A DNA stretch of 64,000 bases from Actinomycetota bacterium (GCA_016870355.1 VGBR01000011.1:1-64000), one strand, 5' to 3'; shown: positions 17,443 through 26,992, counted from the first letter of the stretch. The notes: generated by a model not told the origin, from the sequence alone. Numbers and translations: made by a program.

Positions 17443-19584
17443 GTGACTGAGCAACCGACGGCGGGCATCACGTTGCGCGAGCTGCGCGACAAGCCGGCAT
17501 CGGAGCTCAAAGCGGTCGGACCGAAGCTCGCACCGCGCCTCGAGGCCATGGGGCTCGAGACGGTGCTCGACGTGCTCGAGCACTACCCGCGCCGCTACCA
17601 CGACCGCACGAACGTCGCCGACATCGCCGAGCTCGCGATCGGGGAGCAGGCCACGGTCACCGGCGAGGTGAAGAAGGTGTCGGTGCGCCGGCCGCGCGGG
17701 CGCCGTCCGTTCGTTGAGATGGAGGTGTTCGACGGCACGTCGTATCTCCGGCTCACGTTCTTCAACCAGGAGTACCGCGCCAAGATCGCCGAGGGCACCG
17801 AGATCTCAGTGTTCGGCAAGGTCGACCTGTACCGGGGACGGCGTCAGATGGTGAACCCCGCGCTCGATGTGCTCGGCGGGCCGGGGGAGCAGACGACCGG
17901 AATCCTCCTTCCTATCTATGCGCAATCCGGCAAGGCCGATGTGCACACCTGGCAGCTGCGCAAGATCGCCGCCGAGCTGCTGCAACGAACGCGGCCACGT
18001 GGCTTCGCCGATCCCGTCGACGACGACGTGCTGCGAGCGCGCGGTCTGGTCGACCGGACCCGCGCGTATGAGGACGTGCATCGACCGTCGGCGATGTCAG
18101 ACGCGACCACCGCGCGCAACCGCTTGACGTTCGACGAGTTCCTGCGGATGCAGGTGGGGCTTGTGGCGCGCAAGCGCGCGCTGGAACGGGATCGCAGTGG
18201 CATCGAGCACGATGTCAATGGCGCGCTCGTCGCCGCGTTCCATGCCGGGCTGCCGTTCCCGTTGACGAAGGATCAAGAGAACGTGATCGCCGAGATCGCG
18301 AGCGACATGGCGAGGCCGGCACCGATGCACCGTCTGCTCCAAGGGGAAGTTGGGTCCGGCAAGACGGTGGTCGCGCTCACCGCGCTGCTGATCGCCGTAC
18401 AGTGTGGGCACCAAGGCGCGTTCATGTCTCCCACCGAGGTGCTGGCCGAGCAGCACGAGCTCACGATGCGTTCGCTGCTCGCCGACCTACGCGTGGCGGC
18501 CGATGACACGTTGCTCGGTGAACGACCGGTTGGAGTCGCGCTGCTCACCAACCGCACGAGCGCGGCCGACCGCCGTCGGATCGCGGACGGCCTCCGCGAC
18601 GGCACGATCGACATCCTCGTCGGCACCCACGCGCTCATCTACGAAGGCGTGGAGTTCGCTGACCTTGGCGTCGCCGTGATCGACGAGCAGCACCGGTTCG
18701 GGGTCGAGCAACGCGATGTGCTGCGCGGGAAAGGCAGCGAACCCGACGTGCTCGTCATGACCGCCACACCTATCCCGAGGACCGCGGCCATGCTCATCTA
18801 TGGCGACCTCGATCGCTCACAGCTGCGGACTTTGCCCGCCGGCCGATCGCCGATCACGACGGAGGTGGTTGGCGCGTCACCGCTCGAACGCTCCCCGGTG
18901 TACGAGAAGGTGCGGGCCCAGATCGCCGCCGGCCGACAGGCATACGTGGTGTGCCCGCTCGTCGAAGGGTCGGACAAGCTCGTCGCCAAGGCGGCCACCG
19001 AGGAGTACGCGCGGCTCGAACGCGAGGATCTCGCGGGCTTGAGGCTCGGCTTGCTGCACGGGCAAATGCACTCGCGCGACAAGGAAGCGGTCATGACGCG
19101 CTTTCGCGAGCACGAGATCGACGTGCTCGTCGCCACGACGGTGATCGAGGTCGGTGTCGACGTGCCGAACGCGACGGTGATGGTGGTCGAAGACGCTGAC
19201 CGCTTCGGGCTCCTTCAGCTGCACCAGCTGCGGGGGCGCATCGGCCGCGGCGCGCACCAATCGTTCTGCTACTTGCTCGCTGATCCGGTGACGAACGAAG
19301 CCAAGGCTCGGTTGCAAGCGATGGTCAGCTCATCAGACGGGTTCGAGCTCGCCGAGCGCGACCTGGAGATCCGCGGTGAGGGTGCGGTGTTCGGCGAGCG
19401 TCAGTCAGGGTGGAGCGACTTGAAGCTCGGACGGCTCCCACGTGACGAGCCGATCGTGATGGAAGCACGAGCCGTCGCGGAGTCGATCCTCGACGCCGAC
19501 CCCGAGCTCGAGCACCACCCGCAGCTGCGCGAAGAGGTCGAAGACCTCCTCGGTGACGCCGTCGAGTTCCTGTTCAAGAGCTAG
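17443..19584 (+). CDS. recG: ATP-dependent DNA helicase RecG
   Basis: 713 residues. RecG remodels stalled replication forks and Holliday junctions. Seen: N-terminal wedge/OB domain with LEHYPRRYHDRTN, Walker A GEVGSGKTVVALTALL, motif II as AVIDEQHRFGVEQR, and the C-terminal QLRGRIGRGAHQSFC with the helical hairpin. GTG 17443 follows the fakA stop by five bases. Confidence 0.94.
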   Translation: MTEQPTAGITLRELRDKPASELKAVGPKLAPRLEAMGLETVLDVLEHYPRRYHDRTNVADIAELAIGEQATVTGEVKKVSVRRPRGRRPFVEMEVFDGTSYLRLTFFNQEYRAKIAEGTEISVFGKVDLYRGRRQMVNPALDVLGGPGEQTTGILLPIYAQSGKADVHTWQLRKIAAELLQRTRPRGFADPVDDDVLRARGLVDRTRAYEDVHRPSAMSDATTARNRLTFDEFLRMQVGLVARKRALERDRSGIEHDVNGALVAAFHAGLPFPLTKDQENVIAEIASDMARPAPMHRLLQGEVGSGKTVVALTALLIAVQCGHQGAFMSPTEVLAEQHELTMRSLLADLRVAADDTLLGERPVGVALLTNRTSAADRRRIADGLRDGTIDILVGTHALIYEGVEFADLGVAVIDEQHRFGVEQRDVLRGKGSEPDVLVMTATPIPRTAAMLIYGDLDRSQLRTLPAGRSPITTEVVGASPLERSPVYEKVRAQIAAGRQAYVVCPLVEGSDKLVAKAATEEYARLEREDLAGLRLGLLHGQMHSRDKEAVMTRFREHEIDVLVATTVIEVGVDVPNATVMVVEDADRFGLLQLHQLRGRIGRGAHQSFCYLLADPVTNEAKARLQAMVSSSDGFELAERDLEIRGEGAVFGERQSGWSDLKLGRLPRDEPIVMEARAVAESILDADPELEHHPQLREEVEDLLGDAVEFLFKS

Positions 19585-19607
19585 AGAGTCAAGAGCAAAA
19601 CCCGCTC

Positions 19608-21124
19608 CTACTTGCGGAGGATGCCGAAGATGCCGCGCAGGATCGTGTTGATGATCGAGCGGCCCTCGCGCGTCTTGAAGACGTCGCCGATGCCGCCGTC
19701 GTCGTCCCTTGGACGACTTGCGACCGAGCTCTTCTCGTCGTCGTCCTTCGCGGCCTTCTCGAGGCGCGCCTTGAGCTTCTCCTCGGCCGACTCGCGGTTC
19801 TCCTCTTCGGAGTAGTGCGACCAGAGATCTGCGTCCTCGGCTGCTTCGCGCACCGCGTCACGTCCTGGTTCGCCGATCTTCGAGGTGGGCGGCTCCAGCC
19901 GGGTCCACACCACCGGTGTCGGCGTGCCCTTCTCGTCGAGGAGCGTGATCATCGCCTCGCCGATGCCGAGCCGCGTGAGGTCCTCTTCGAGGTCGTAGTC
20001 GTCGGTCTTGGGATACGTGGTGACCGCGGTCTTCAGGGCCTTGGCGTCACGCGGCGTGTGCGCACGGAGTGCGTGCTGGATCCGGTTGCCCAGCTGCGCG
20101 AGCACGTCCGACGGCACGTCGTCGGGGAGCTGGGTGATGAAGAAGACGCCGACACCCTTCGAGCGGATGAGCCGCACCGTCTGGGTCACCTGCTTGACAA
20201 ACTCCTTCGGCGCGTCGTCGAACAGCAGGTGCGCCTCGTCGAAGAAGAAGAGCTTGGGTTGGTCGAGGTCGCCCACCTCGGGCAGCTCCTCGAAGAGCTG
20301 GGCGAGGAGCTACATCAAGAACGTGGAGAACAGACGGGGCCGGTCCTGAACCCCTAAGAGCTCGAGCAGGTTGATCGCGCCTTCGCGGATCAGGTAGTCG
20401 ATGTCGACCTCCGGCGCGCCGAAGAACTTCTCCGCGCCTTGTTGCTCGAGCTCGAGGATGTCGCGCAGCAGCACGCCCGCCGTCTGTGACGACAGCCCGC
20501 CGATGCTCTTCAGCTCGTCCTTGCCCTCGTCGCTCGTGAGGTACTGGAGCACCGACCGCAGGTCGCTCAGGTCGACGAGCGCGAGCTGCTTGCTGTCGGC
20601 GTAGGCAAAGACGAGCGCGAGTGACGATCGCTGCGTGTCGTTCGACCCGAGCACCTTCGTGAGGAGCTGAGGTCCGAAACCCGAACGGTGGCGCGCAGTG
20701 GGATGCCCTCACCGAGGCCACCGAGCGACCAGAACACCGGCGTGCGCGCCTGCGGCTTCCAGTCGATCTTCAGCGCCGCGACGCGCTCGTCGATCTTCTC
20801 GTTGTGCTCGCCTTCGCGCATCAGGCCCGAGAGATCGCCCTTCATGTCGGCCGCGAACACCGCAACGCCGGCATCTGCCAGCTGCTCGGCGAGCAACTGA
20901 AGGGTGACGGTCTTGCCGGTGCCGGTGGCACCCGCGATCAGGCCGTGCCGGTTCATCATCGCCAACGGCACCGCGACCCGGGCGTCGGCGAGCACCGCGT
21001 CGCCCTTCACGGCGGATCCGAGGTGCAATGACCTGCCCTCGGCCGTGTACGCCTCGGTGATCCGTTGTACGAACTCCGAGTCGTCGGCCGCTGCTTCTGC
21101 CTTCGTCTGCTCCTTGCCCGCCAC
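19608..21124 (-). pseudogene. HerA-like (DUF853) ATPase, broken by a frameshift and an amber codon
   Basis: Three pieces together match a HerA-like helicase/ATPase. Part 1 starts at GTG 21124 (VAGKEQTK) and has Walker A IAGATGTGKTVTLQLL. The frame is lost near 20680-20682, where a CCC run seems one base short; restoring one base gives RATVRGFGPQLLTKVLG. Part 2 runs to a TAG at 20310-20312, exactly where relatives have Trp in TFLM-W-LLAQLFEELP. Part 3 resumes at once and has Walker B KLFFFDEAHLLFDD. With one base added the span is 1518 bases, 505 codons plus stop. Either a true pseudogene or assembly errors; the rest of the sequence is well kept. Confidence 0.85.
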
Positions 21125-21183
21125 GGGCGCATCATACGAGCGCGGTTCCCAGCAGCGCCCGGGACGTGCGACAGTTCGCGCCG

Positions 21184-21750
21184 ATGGCATCCCGGTTACG
21201 GGTCGTCGCGGGCGAAGCGGGCGGTCTGCACCTCGTCGCGCCCGATCACATCCGTCCGACGACGGAACGCGTGCGCGAGGCCCTCTTCTCAGCGCTCGGC
21301 GACACCGTGACCGACGCCGTCGTGCTGGACCTCTACGCCGGCAGCGGCGCGCTTGCGGTCGAGGCGCTGTCGAGGGGCGCTGCACGAGCGGTGCTCGTCG
21401 ACCGTGACCGCGACGCCGAAGCCGCGTGCGAGCAGAACCTCATCACGACGAAGCTGGCCGACCGGGCGCGGGTCGAGCGGACGTCTGTCGAGCGGTTCGT
21501 GCAGCACCGCCCGGTCGAGTCACCGTTCGATCTCGTGCTCTGCGACCCTCCCTATGAGATGCCCGATGACGAGCTCGCCGGCGTGCTGGACGCGCTGCGC
21601 GACCCGGCGTGGCTCGCGAGCGGCGCACGTGTCGTCGTGGAGCGGCCAAGCCCTGCTTGGGCAGTGCCGGACGGGTGGACGACCTCGTGGGAGCGCAAGT
21701 ACGGCGATACGCTCGTGACCATCGTGCACGCGACCGACGCAGCGACCTGA
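21184..21750 (+). CDS. rsmD: 16S rRNA (guanine966-N2)-methyltransferase
   Basis: 188 residues. Methylates G966 of 16S rRNA. Seen: N-terminal RVVAGEAGGLHLVAP and RPTTERVREALFSAL typical of RsmD, SAM site LDLYAGSGALAVEALSRGA, and catalytic motif DPPYEMP (N-P-P-Y type). ATG 21184 chosen from the family start. coaD follows, as in most bacteria. Confidence 0.92.
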   Translation: MASRLRVVAGEAGGLHLVAPDHIRPTTERVREALFSALGDTVTDAVVLDLYAGSGALAVEALSRGAARAVLVDRDRDAEAACEQNLITTKLADRARVERTSVERFVQHRPVESPFDLVLCDPPYEMPDDELAGVLDALRDPAWLASGARVVVERPSPAWAVPDGWTTSWERKYGDTLVTIVHATDAAT

Positions 21751-21768
21751 CCCGGAGGAGGCGAACCG

Positions 21769-22266
21769 GTGGCCACCGCGCTCTGCCCGGGCTCCTTCGA
21801 TCCCGTCACCAACGGGCACCTCGACATCATCGAGCGCACTGCTCGGCACTTCGACCAGGTGATCGTCGCGGTGATCCGAAACCCACAGAAGGCGCAGTCC
21901 CTCTTCACGCTCGAGGAGCGCCAGGAGATGCTGCACGAGGTCACGGCGCACCTCACGAACATCAAGATCGAGTTCTTCATGGGGCTGCTCGTCGAGTTCG
22001 CGAAGGATCACGGCGCGTCCGCGATCGTGAAGGGTCTCCGGGCCATCTCCGACTTCGACTACGAGCTCCAGATGGCGCAGATGAACCAACGCCTCTCGGG
22101 CATCGACACCTTCTTCATCTCCACCAGCCCCCAGCACTCCTTCTTGTCGTCGAGCCTCGTGCGCGAGGTGGCGAAGTTCGGTGGCGACGTGACGACGATG
22201 GTCCCCGCCGTCGTGGCGAAGCGGCTCATTGAGCGCTTCGGGGAGCCCGGCCGCAAGCAGCCGTGA
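21769..22266 (+). CDS. coaD: Phosphopantetheine adenylyltransferase
   Basis: 165 residues. Transfers AMP to 4'-phosphopantetheine, the fourth step of coenzyme A synthesis. Seen: GSFDPVTNGHLDIIERT with the TxGH nucleotidyltransferase motif, VKGLRAISDFDYELQMAQMN, and the C-terminal ISTSPQHSFLSSSLVRE that binds ATP. GTG 21769 has GGAGGAG ten bases before it. Confidence 0.95.
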   Translation: MATALCPGSFDPVTNGHLDIIERTARHFDQVIVAVIRNPQKAQSLFTLEERQEMLHEVTAHLTNIKIEFFMGLLVEFAKDHGASAIVKGLRAISDFDYELQMAQMNQRLSGIDTFFISTSPQHSFLSSSLVREVAKFGGDVTTMVPAVVAKRLIERFGEPGRKQP

Positions 22267-22273
22267 GGCGACG

Positions 22274-22846
22274 GTGAGCGATCCCGGCCTCCATCTCCCG
22301 CGTCCCTCGATCGCCGGCGTGCGCGGCCTCGAAGACCTCCTCTACGACCTGCGGGAGCTGGTCGAGACCGCGCGCATGATGCCGATGTCGGCGTTGGTCC
22401 TCGTGAACCGAGACGAAGCGCTCACCCTGATCGAAGACGTGCTCGCATCGCTTCCTGGCGAGCTGCGTGAGGCGCGCTTCTTGCTGAAGGAGCGTGACGA
22501 GTACCTCGTCGAAGCCCGACGAGAAGCAGCCGCGCTCATCGACGCGGCGCGAGTGCAAGCGGAGCGGATGGTGGAGCGCACCGAGATCGCGCGAGAGGCG
22601 AGGCGCACTGCCGAGGAGGTCGTCGCGACGGCCGACGCGACCGCGCGGCGTCTCCAACACGAGGCCGAGGACTTCATCGATCGCCGTCTCGCCGACTTCG
22701 AGACCGGACTCGAGCGCACGCTTGCCACGATCCGCCGCGGTCGCCAGCGGCTTCAGGTGCCGATCCCGACCACCGATGACGAAGGCGCCGCCGAGCTCGC
22801 CGGCGAAGAGTTCGACCAGGGCGAGGTCTTCGACCAAGACACCTGA
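22274..22846 (+). CDS. SepIVA-like coiled-coil protein
   Basis: 190 residues, mostly one long charged helix (residues 20-165; RREAAALIDAARVQAERMVE and RRTAEEVVATADATARR), resembling DivIVA/ATP-synthase-b-like coiled coils. Its place between coaD and the DUF177-rpmF pair matches that of mycobacterial SepIVA, a cell-division and envelope factor. The role is inferred from position and shape. GTG 22274 is eight bases after the coaD stop. Confidence 0.6.
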   Translation: MSDPGLHLPRPSIAGVRGLEDLLYDLRELVETARMMPMSALVLVNRDEALTLIEDVLASLPGELREARFLLKERDEYLVEARREAAALIDAARVQAERMVERTEIAREARRTAEEVVATADATARRLQHEAEDFIDRRLADFETGLERTLATIRRGRQRLQVPIPTTDDEGAAELAGEEFDQGEVFDQDT

Positions 22847-22919
22847 GCGAGCGCCTCGGCTCCGCGCTCGGCGCCGCACGCCTCCGTGCTGGGAAAGACT
22901 GGAAAATCGGGGTCGCTGC

Positions 22920-22925
22920 TAGGAT
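22920..22925 (+). promoter_or_regulatory. Candidate -10 box before DUF177-rpmF
   Basis: TAGGAT in the 132-base gap after the SepIVA-like gene, 53 bases before the DUF177 start. The -35 region is not clear. It would drive DUF177 and rpmF. Confidence 0.4.
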
Positions 22926-22978
22926 TTGTCGCCCACCGAGCCCCGAACCGACGGCCGCGCCTCCGGCCAGCAGGACCA

Positions 22979-23440
22979 ATGCCCGGATTCCGCATCGATG
23001 TCGCCGACCTCCTCTCGCATCCGGGCGCGCGCCGAGAGGTCACCCTCACCGAGCCGGTCGAGGGCCTCGTCGGCACGTCCGCTCGGGTGGAGGGCCCGGT
23101 GACCATCGGCGTGACGCTCGACCGCATCTCCGACGGCATCGTCGCTCACGGCATGCTCGGGGCCGACTGGCACGCCGACTGCAGCCGTTGCCTCGAGGCC
23201 ATGAGTGGCCGACTCGAAGTGCCGGTCGACGAGCTCTTCGAGCCGACCCCGGTCGAAGGTGAGACCTATCCGATCGTCGGCCACGAGATCGACCTCGAGC
23301 AGCTCATCCGCGATTCGGTGCTGCTGGAGCTGCCGCTCGCCCCGCATTGCGAGCCTCCCTGTGAGCCTGCGTTCTCGCCGCCCGCCGACGATGACGTGAC
23401 CGATCCCCGCTGGGCCGCCCTCTCCGAGCTCGAGCTCTGA
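22979..23440 (+). CDS. DUF177/YceD-family protein
   Basis: 153 residues with the family pattern of a cysteine pair in CSRCLE and a second in CEPPCEP, probably a zinc site, and the acidic end DVTDPRWAALSEL. YceD proteins are linked to rRNA or ribosome assembly and to lipid genes; almost always they precede rpmF, as here (34 bases). ATG 22979 chosen because the fold begins PGFRIDVADLL. Confidence 0.85.
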   Translation: MPGFRIDVADLLSHPGARREVTLTEPVEGLVGTSARVEGPVTIGVTLDRISDGIVAHGMLGADWHADCSRCLEAMSGRLEVPVDELFEPTPVEGETYPIVGHEIDLEQLIRDSVLLELPLAPHCEPPCEPAFSPPADDDVTDPRWAALSELEL

Positions 23441-23474
23441 GCGCACCCGGCAACCACCAAGGAGCACACCGCAC

Positions 23475-23654
23475 ATGGCAGTCCCCAAGCGCAAGACCCC
23501 GAGGGCCAAGACCCACACCCGCCGTTCGGCGAACCGCAAGCTCGACTCGCCGGCGCGCTCGGTCTGTCCGAACTGTCAGGTTGCCAAGCTCCCGCACGTC
23601 GTGTGCCCCAACTGCGGTTGGTACAAGGGCCGTCAGGCCATCGAGGTGCAGTGA
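23475..23654 (+). CDS. rpmF: 50S ribosomal protein L32
   Basis: 59 residues: MAVPKRKTPRAKTHTRRS, then two CPNC pairs forming a zinc ribbon (CPNCQVAKLPHVVCPNCGWY). Large-subunit protein. AAGGAG at 23459-23464 is a good ribosome-binding site. Followed by plsX, acpP and rnc in the common rpmF-plsX order that couples ribosome and lipid synthesis. Confidence 0.95.
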   Translation: MAVPKRKTPRAKTHTRRSANRKLDSPARSVCPNCQVAKLPHVVCPNCGWYKGRQAIEVQ

Positions 23655-23671
23655 CACCAAAGCGAATGTCC

Positions 23672-23695
23672 GCGGCGCAGGTACCCTGCACCGCA
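23672..23695 (+). repeat. Family B hairpin (P1) between rpmF and plsX
   Basis: CGGCGCAGG and near-complement CCTGCACCG around a TAC triloop, followed by AGAGAGCGGGGC, which recalls the GAGAGCGGG end of full copies. P2 and P3 are missing. It lies about 80-100 bases before plsX. Confidence 0.6.
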
Positions 23696-23775
23696 GAGAG
23701 CGGGGCAGTCGCCGTCGCTTGCGACGGCGACCAATGGAGACGACGGCAAGCGCGAAGCGCCCGGCGCTCTGCGCC

Positions 23776-24783
23776 ATGAGCGGGCAAGTGGACAGCTGCA
23801 CGGTCGCCATCGACGCGATGGGTGGCGATCGAGCACCGGGCGAGATTGTGGCGGGCGCGCTGCGCGCCGTCGACGAGCTCGGTGTGCGCGTGACGTTGGT
23901 CGGACGCGAGGAAGAGGTCACGCCCTTGCTGCCCGATCCCTTGCCGTCGGCGGTCTCGTTGCTCGACGTGCGCGACGTGATCGCGATGGACGACGAGCCC
24001 GCGAGCGCGGTCCGCAAGAAGAAGGACTCCTCGGTCGTTCGCAGTGCGCAGCTCGTCAAGGACGGCGCCGCCGACGCGATGGTGAGCGCCGGCAACACCG
24101 GCGCCGCGATGGCGTCGGCGCTGCTGCGCATGGGACGCGTGAAGGGGGTAGCGCGGCCAGCGATCGCGGTCGTGCTCCCGGTGCCGGGCCACCACCCGCA
24201 AATCCTCTGCGACGCCGGTGCGACTACCGACGTCACGCCCGAGTGGCTGCTCCAGAACGCGCAGATGGGACGCGAGTACGCACGCGTCCGCCTCGGCATC
24301 GACGAGCCGCGCATCGGGCTCCTGTCGATCGGCGAAGAGCCCGGCAAGGGGGACGAACTGCGCAAACAGGCGTATGAGCTTCTGTCAGACGTTTCGGGCT
24401 TCATCGGCAACGTCGAGGGCCGCGACTTCATGCACCCCGAGGTCGACGTGATCGTCACCGATGGGTTCACCGGCAACGTGGCGCTCAAGACGCTCGAGGG
24501 TGCGCTGCGCGCGCTTGCCAACGTCGTGTTCGGCCTCTTCGAGACCACCGACGAGATGAAGAAGGCGGGGGAGGTCGTCATCCCGAAGCTGCTCGAAGCC
24601 GCCGAGACCTTCGATCCCGACCTCACGGGTGGTGCGGTGCTCCTCGGTGTCGACGGGGTGTGCGTGATCTCGCATGGCGCGTCGTCGGCGTTGGCGATCG
24701 TCAAGGCCGTGGGTGTCGCCGCCGACTGCGTCGCGGCCGATGTGCCGTCGCGCGTGCGTGAGGCGGTGGCCAGTGCCGGCTGA
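23776..24783 (+). CDS. plsX: Phosphate acyltransferase PlsX
   Basis: 335 residues. Makes acyl-phosphate from acyl-ACP for phospholipid synthesis. Seen: N-terminal VAIDAMGGDRAPGEIVAGAL, MVSAGNTGAAMASALL, and VDVIVTDGFTGNVALKTLEG. ATG 23776 (MSGQVDSCTV) matches the family start; ATG 23734 would add 14 residues read from non-family sequence. acpP starts eight bases after its stop. Confidence 0.94.
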   Translation: MSGQVDSCTVAIDAMGGDRAPGEIVAGALRAVDELGVRVTLVGREEEVTPLLPDPLPSAVSLLDVRDVIAMDDEPASAVRKKKDSSVVRSAQLVKDGAADAMVSAGNTGAAMASALLRMGRVKGVARPAIAVVLPVPGHHPQILCDAGATTDVTPEWLLQNAQMGREYARVRLGIDEPRIGLLSIGEEPGKGDELRKQAYELLSDVSGFIGNVEGRDFMHPEVDVIVTDGFTGNVALKTLEGALRALANVVFGLFETTDEMKKAGEVVIPKLLEAAETFDPDLTGGAVLLGVDGVCVISHGASSALAIVKAVGVAADCVAADVPSRVREAVASAG

Positions 24784-24790
24784 GACGCAC

Positions 24791-25078
24791 ATGGAACGCG
24801 GTCAGCTCGGGCCCGACGACGTGCTCGCGCTCATCCGCGAGCACCTGGCAGACATCCTCGAGATCGACGAGTCGCGCATCGTCCGCGACGCGAGCTTTGC
24901 CGACGACCTCTCCGCCGACTCGCTCGCACTCATCGAGCTCGTCGAGGTGCTCGAGCAAGAGCTGGGGGAGCGGACCGTCGGGTTCAGCTTCGACGACGAG
25001 GACCTGGCCGACCTGGAGACAGTGGGCGATGCCGTGGACTACGTCGTGGCGCGTCTGAACGCGGGAGCCGACTCGTGA
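24791..25078 (+). CDS. acpP: Acyl carrier protein
   Basis: 95 residues with the phosphopantetheine site DDLSADSLALIELVEVLE, where Ser of Asp-Ser-Leu is modified. Acidic four-helix fold. The position plsX-acpP-rnc is conserved widely. The stop TGA overlaps the GTG of rnc (GTGA), so translation is coupled. Confidence 0.92.
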   Translation: MERGQLGPDDVLALIREHLADILEIDESRIVRDASFADDLSADSLALIELVEVLEQELGERTVGFSFDDEDLADLETVGDAVDYVVARLNAGADS

Positions 25079-25836
25079 GCCGCGACGAAGAGCTCGCACG
25101 CCTCGAGGAAGCGCTCGGCCATACGTTCGCCGATCGCGCCCACCTCGACGCCGCGCTCGTGCATCGGTCGTACTGCGCGGAGCACCCTGACGCGCAGCCC
25201 AACGAGAGGCTCGAGTTCCTCGGCGACGCGGTGCTCGGCTTGAGCGTCACCGACCACATCTTCGATGCCTATCCCAATCTCCCTGAGGGCGAGCTCGCGA
25301 AGCTGCGCGCATCGGTCGTGAACGCGGAGATCCTGGCCGCGCTCGCCGACGAGATGGATCTCGGTGCCGCACTGCTCCTCGGCAAGGGTGAGGACGCGTC
25401 GGGCGGTCGCGCGAAGCCGTCGATCCTCGCCGACGCGATGGAAGCGGTGCTCGCCGCGGTCTACCTCGATGGTGGTTGGACCGCGGCCGACGCGCTCGTG
25501 CTCCGACTCCTCGGCGATGAAATCCGAGAGGGCGCGAGCGGACCGGGCGGCGGCGACTACAAGACGCGACTCCAGGAAGTTGCCGCGCAGCGCTTCGACC
25601 AGCTCCCGCGCTACCAGCTGCGCTCCGACGGACCAGATCACTCGAAGCGCTTCTACGCAACCGTCATGTTGCGCGGCGAGCCGTACGGCGAAGGCGAAGG
25701 CCGCTCAAAGAAGCAAGCCGAACAAGCCGCTGCGCGCGCCGCGTGGCAGCGACTGCAAGCCAACCCCGGCGACGACCCTGACGATCGGACGACCACGCTC
25801 GCGCATACCGCGGCGGGAGAGGGACACGATGCCTGA
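25075..25836 (+). CDS. rnc: Ribonuclease III
   Basis: 253 residues. Cuts double-stranded RNA, including rRNA precursors. The catalytic signature NERLEFLGDAVLGLSVTD is intact; the C-terminal dsRNA-binding domain (DYKTRLQEVAAQRFDQLP to KKQAEQAAARAAWQRL) is complete. GTG 25075 overlaps acpP. Its last codons overlap the start of the next gene. Confidence 0.95.
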   Translation: MSRDEELARLEEALGHTFADRAHLDAALVHRSYCAEHPDAQPNERLEFLGDAVLGLSVTDHIFDAYPNLPEGELAKLRASVVNAEILAALADEMDLGAALLLGKGEDASGGRAKPSILADAMEAVLAAVYLDGGWTAADALVLRLLGDEIREGASGPGGGDYKTRLQEVAAQRFDQLPRYQLRSDGPDHSKRFYATVMLRGEPYGEGEGRSKKQAEQAAARAAWQRLQANPGDDPDDRTTTLAHTAAGEGHDA

Positions 25837-26665
25837 GCTCCCCGAAGTGGAGGTCGTGCGACGCGATCTCGAGCGCGAGCTGATCGGAAAGCGCGTCAAG
25901 TCCGTCGAAGTCGACGGGATGCGCACGGTCCGGCGTCACCACAACCGCAAGCAGTTCACCAGCCGACTCGAAGGCAAGAAGTTCGTCGGCGTCGAGCGGC
26001 GCGGCAAGTACATCCTCGCCCGCATCGAAGGTGGCGACGTGCTGGTCATCCACCTCGGCATGTCGGGCCAGCTGCTGCGCGCCAAGAGCGGACGCGAGAC
26101 GAAGGCCAAGCACACCCACGTCATCATCACGTTCAGCCAGGGTGGTCAGCTGCGCTTCATCGACCCCCGCACGTTCGGCGAGATGTTCGTGACCGAGGCC
26201 GACGCGCTGAATCGCGTGAGCGAGCTGTCGCACCTCGGCATCGACCCGCTCGAGAACGCGCTGTCGTGGGAGCAGTTCGGAAGCCTGATCAACCAGCGGC
26301 GCGCCAAGCTGAAGCCGTTGCTGATGGACCAGAAGTTCCTGACTGGGATCGGCAACATCTACAGCGACGAGATCCTTTGGGGCGCGGGGCTGCGGGGCGA
26401 CCGCACCAGCGACTCGCTCTCGGCGCAGGAGGTTCGTCGTCTCTACCGCTCGATGGTGGAGACGCTCCAGGACGCGGTGAAGTACCGCGGCTCGTCGCTC
26501 GCCGACATGCAGTACGTGGACCTGCACGGCAAGCCGGGCGAGTACCAGCAGCACCACAAGGTGTACGCGCGTGACGGCGAGGCCTGCCGCCGGTGCCGCC
26601 ACCCGATCGTGCGTGAGCGCTACGGCGGCCGGTCGACGTACTACTGCGAGGCCTGCCAAGTTTGA
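25829..26665 (+). CDS. mutM: Formamidopyrimidine-DNA glycosylase
   Basis: 278 residues. Excises 8-oxoguanine and Fapy bases. Seen: catalytic Pro and Glu at the mature N terminus (MPELPEVEVVRRDL), the helix-two-turn-helix region MDQKFLTGIGNIYSDEILW, and the C-terminal zinc finger CRRC...YYCEAC. ATG 25829 overlaps the end of rnc by eight bases. Confidence 0.94.
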   Translation: MPELPEVEVVRRDLERELIGKRVKSVEVDGMRTVRRHHNRKQFTSRLEGKKFVGVERRGKYILARIEGGDVLVIHLGMSGQLLRAKSGRETKAKHTHVIITFSQGGQLRFIDPRTFGEMFVTEADALNRVSELSHLGIDPLENALSWEQFGSLINQRRAKLKPLLMDQKFLTGIGNIYSDEILWGAGLRGDRTSDSLSAQEVRRLYRSMVETLQDAVKYRGSSLADMQYVDLHGKPGEYQQHHKVYARDGEACRRCRHPIVRERYGGRSTYYCEACQV

Positions 26666-26667
26666 GC

Positions 26668-26706
26668 TTGCGGGGGAGGCAGGCCTCCCCCGTGTGCCCC
26701 CTCCGG
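26668..26706 (+). repeat. Family A repeat, truncated copy A3
   Basis: Hairpin CGGGGGAGGC with its complement followed by GTGTGCCCCCTCCGG, directly after the mutM stop. It diverges at that point, and the second hairpin is absent; acylphosphatase starts 14 bases later. Its position right after a stop codon suits a terminator-like role. Confidence 0.7.
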
Positions 26707-26719
26707 TAAGGCTGTCTTC

Positions 26720-26992
26720 ATGGTCAGCATCCGCCGCCGTGTCTTGGTGTCGGGACGCGTGCAGAACGTCTGGTTTCGTGATGCCTGTCGGCGCGAGGCC
26801 CTCGAGCGCCGGGTCGATGGGTGGGTGCGCAACCTTGCTGATGGTCGGGTCGAGGCGGTGTTCGAGGGCGATCCGGCTGCGGTCGAGACCCTCGTGGCTT
26901 GGTGCCACCAGGGTCCACCCCGGGCGTCGGTCACCAAGGTCGAGGTCCGGGAGGAGCCACCCGTCGGCGAATCCGGGTTCGCGATCGCCTGA
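26720..26992 (+). CDS. acyP: Acylphosphatase
   Basis: 90 residues. Hydrolyses acyl phosphates. The two family signatures are present: GRVQNVWFRDACRREA with the catalytic Arg, and GWVRNLADGRVEAVFEG with the catalytic Asn. Gene order mutM-acyP-smc is common in actinobacteria. Confidence 0.92.
   Translation: MVSIRRRVLVSGRVQNVWFRDACRREALERRVDGWVRNLADGRVEAVFEGDPAAVETLVAWCHQGPPRASVTKVEVREEPPVGESGFAIA

Noticed and set aside
20310-20312. Amber codon read through as a special amino acid in the HerA-like gene
   Set aside because: Relatives have Trp at this place, a single-base change explains it, and a separate frameshift breaks the same gene.
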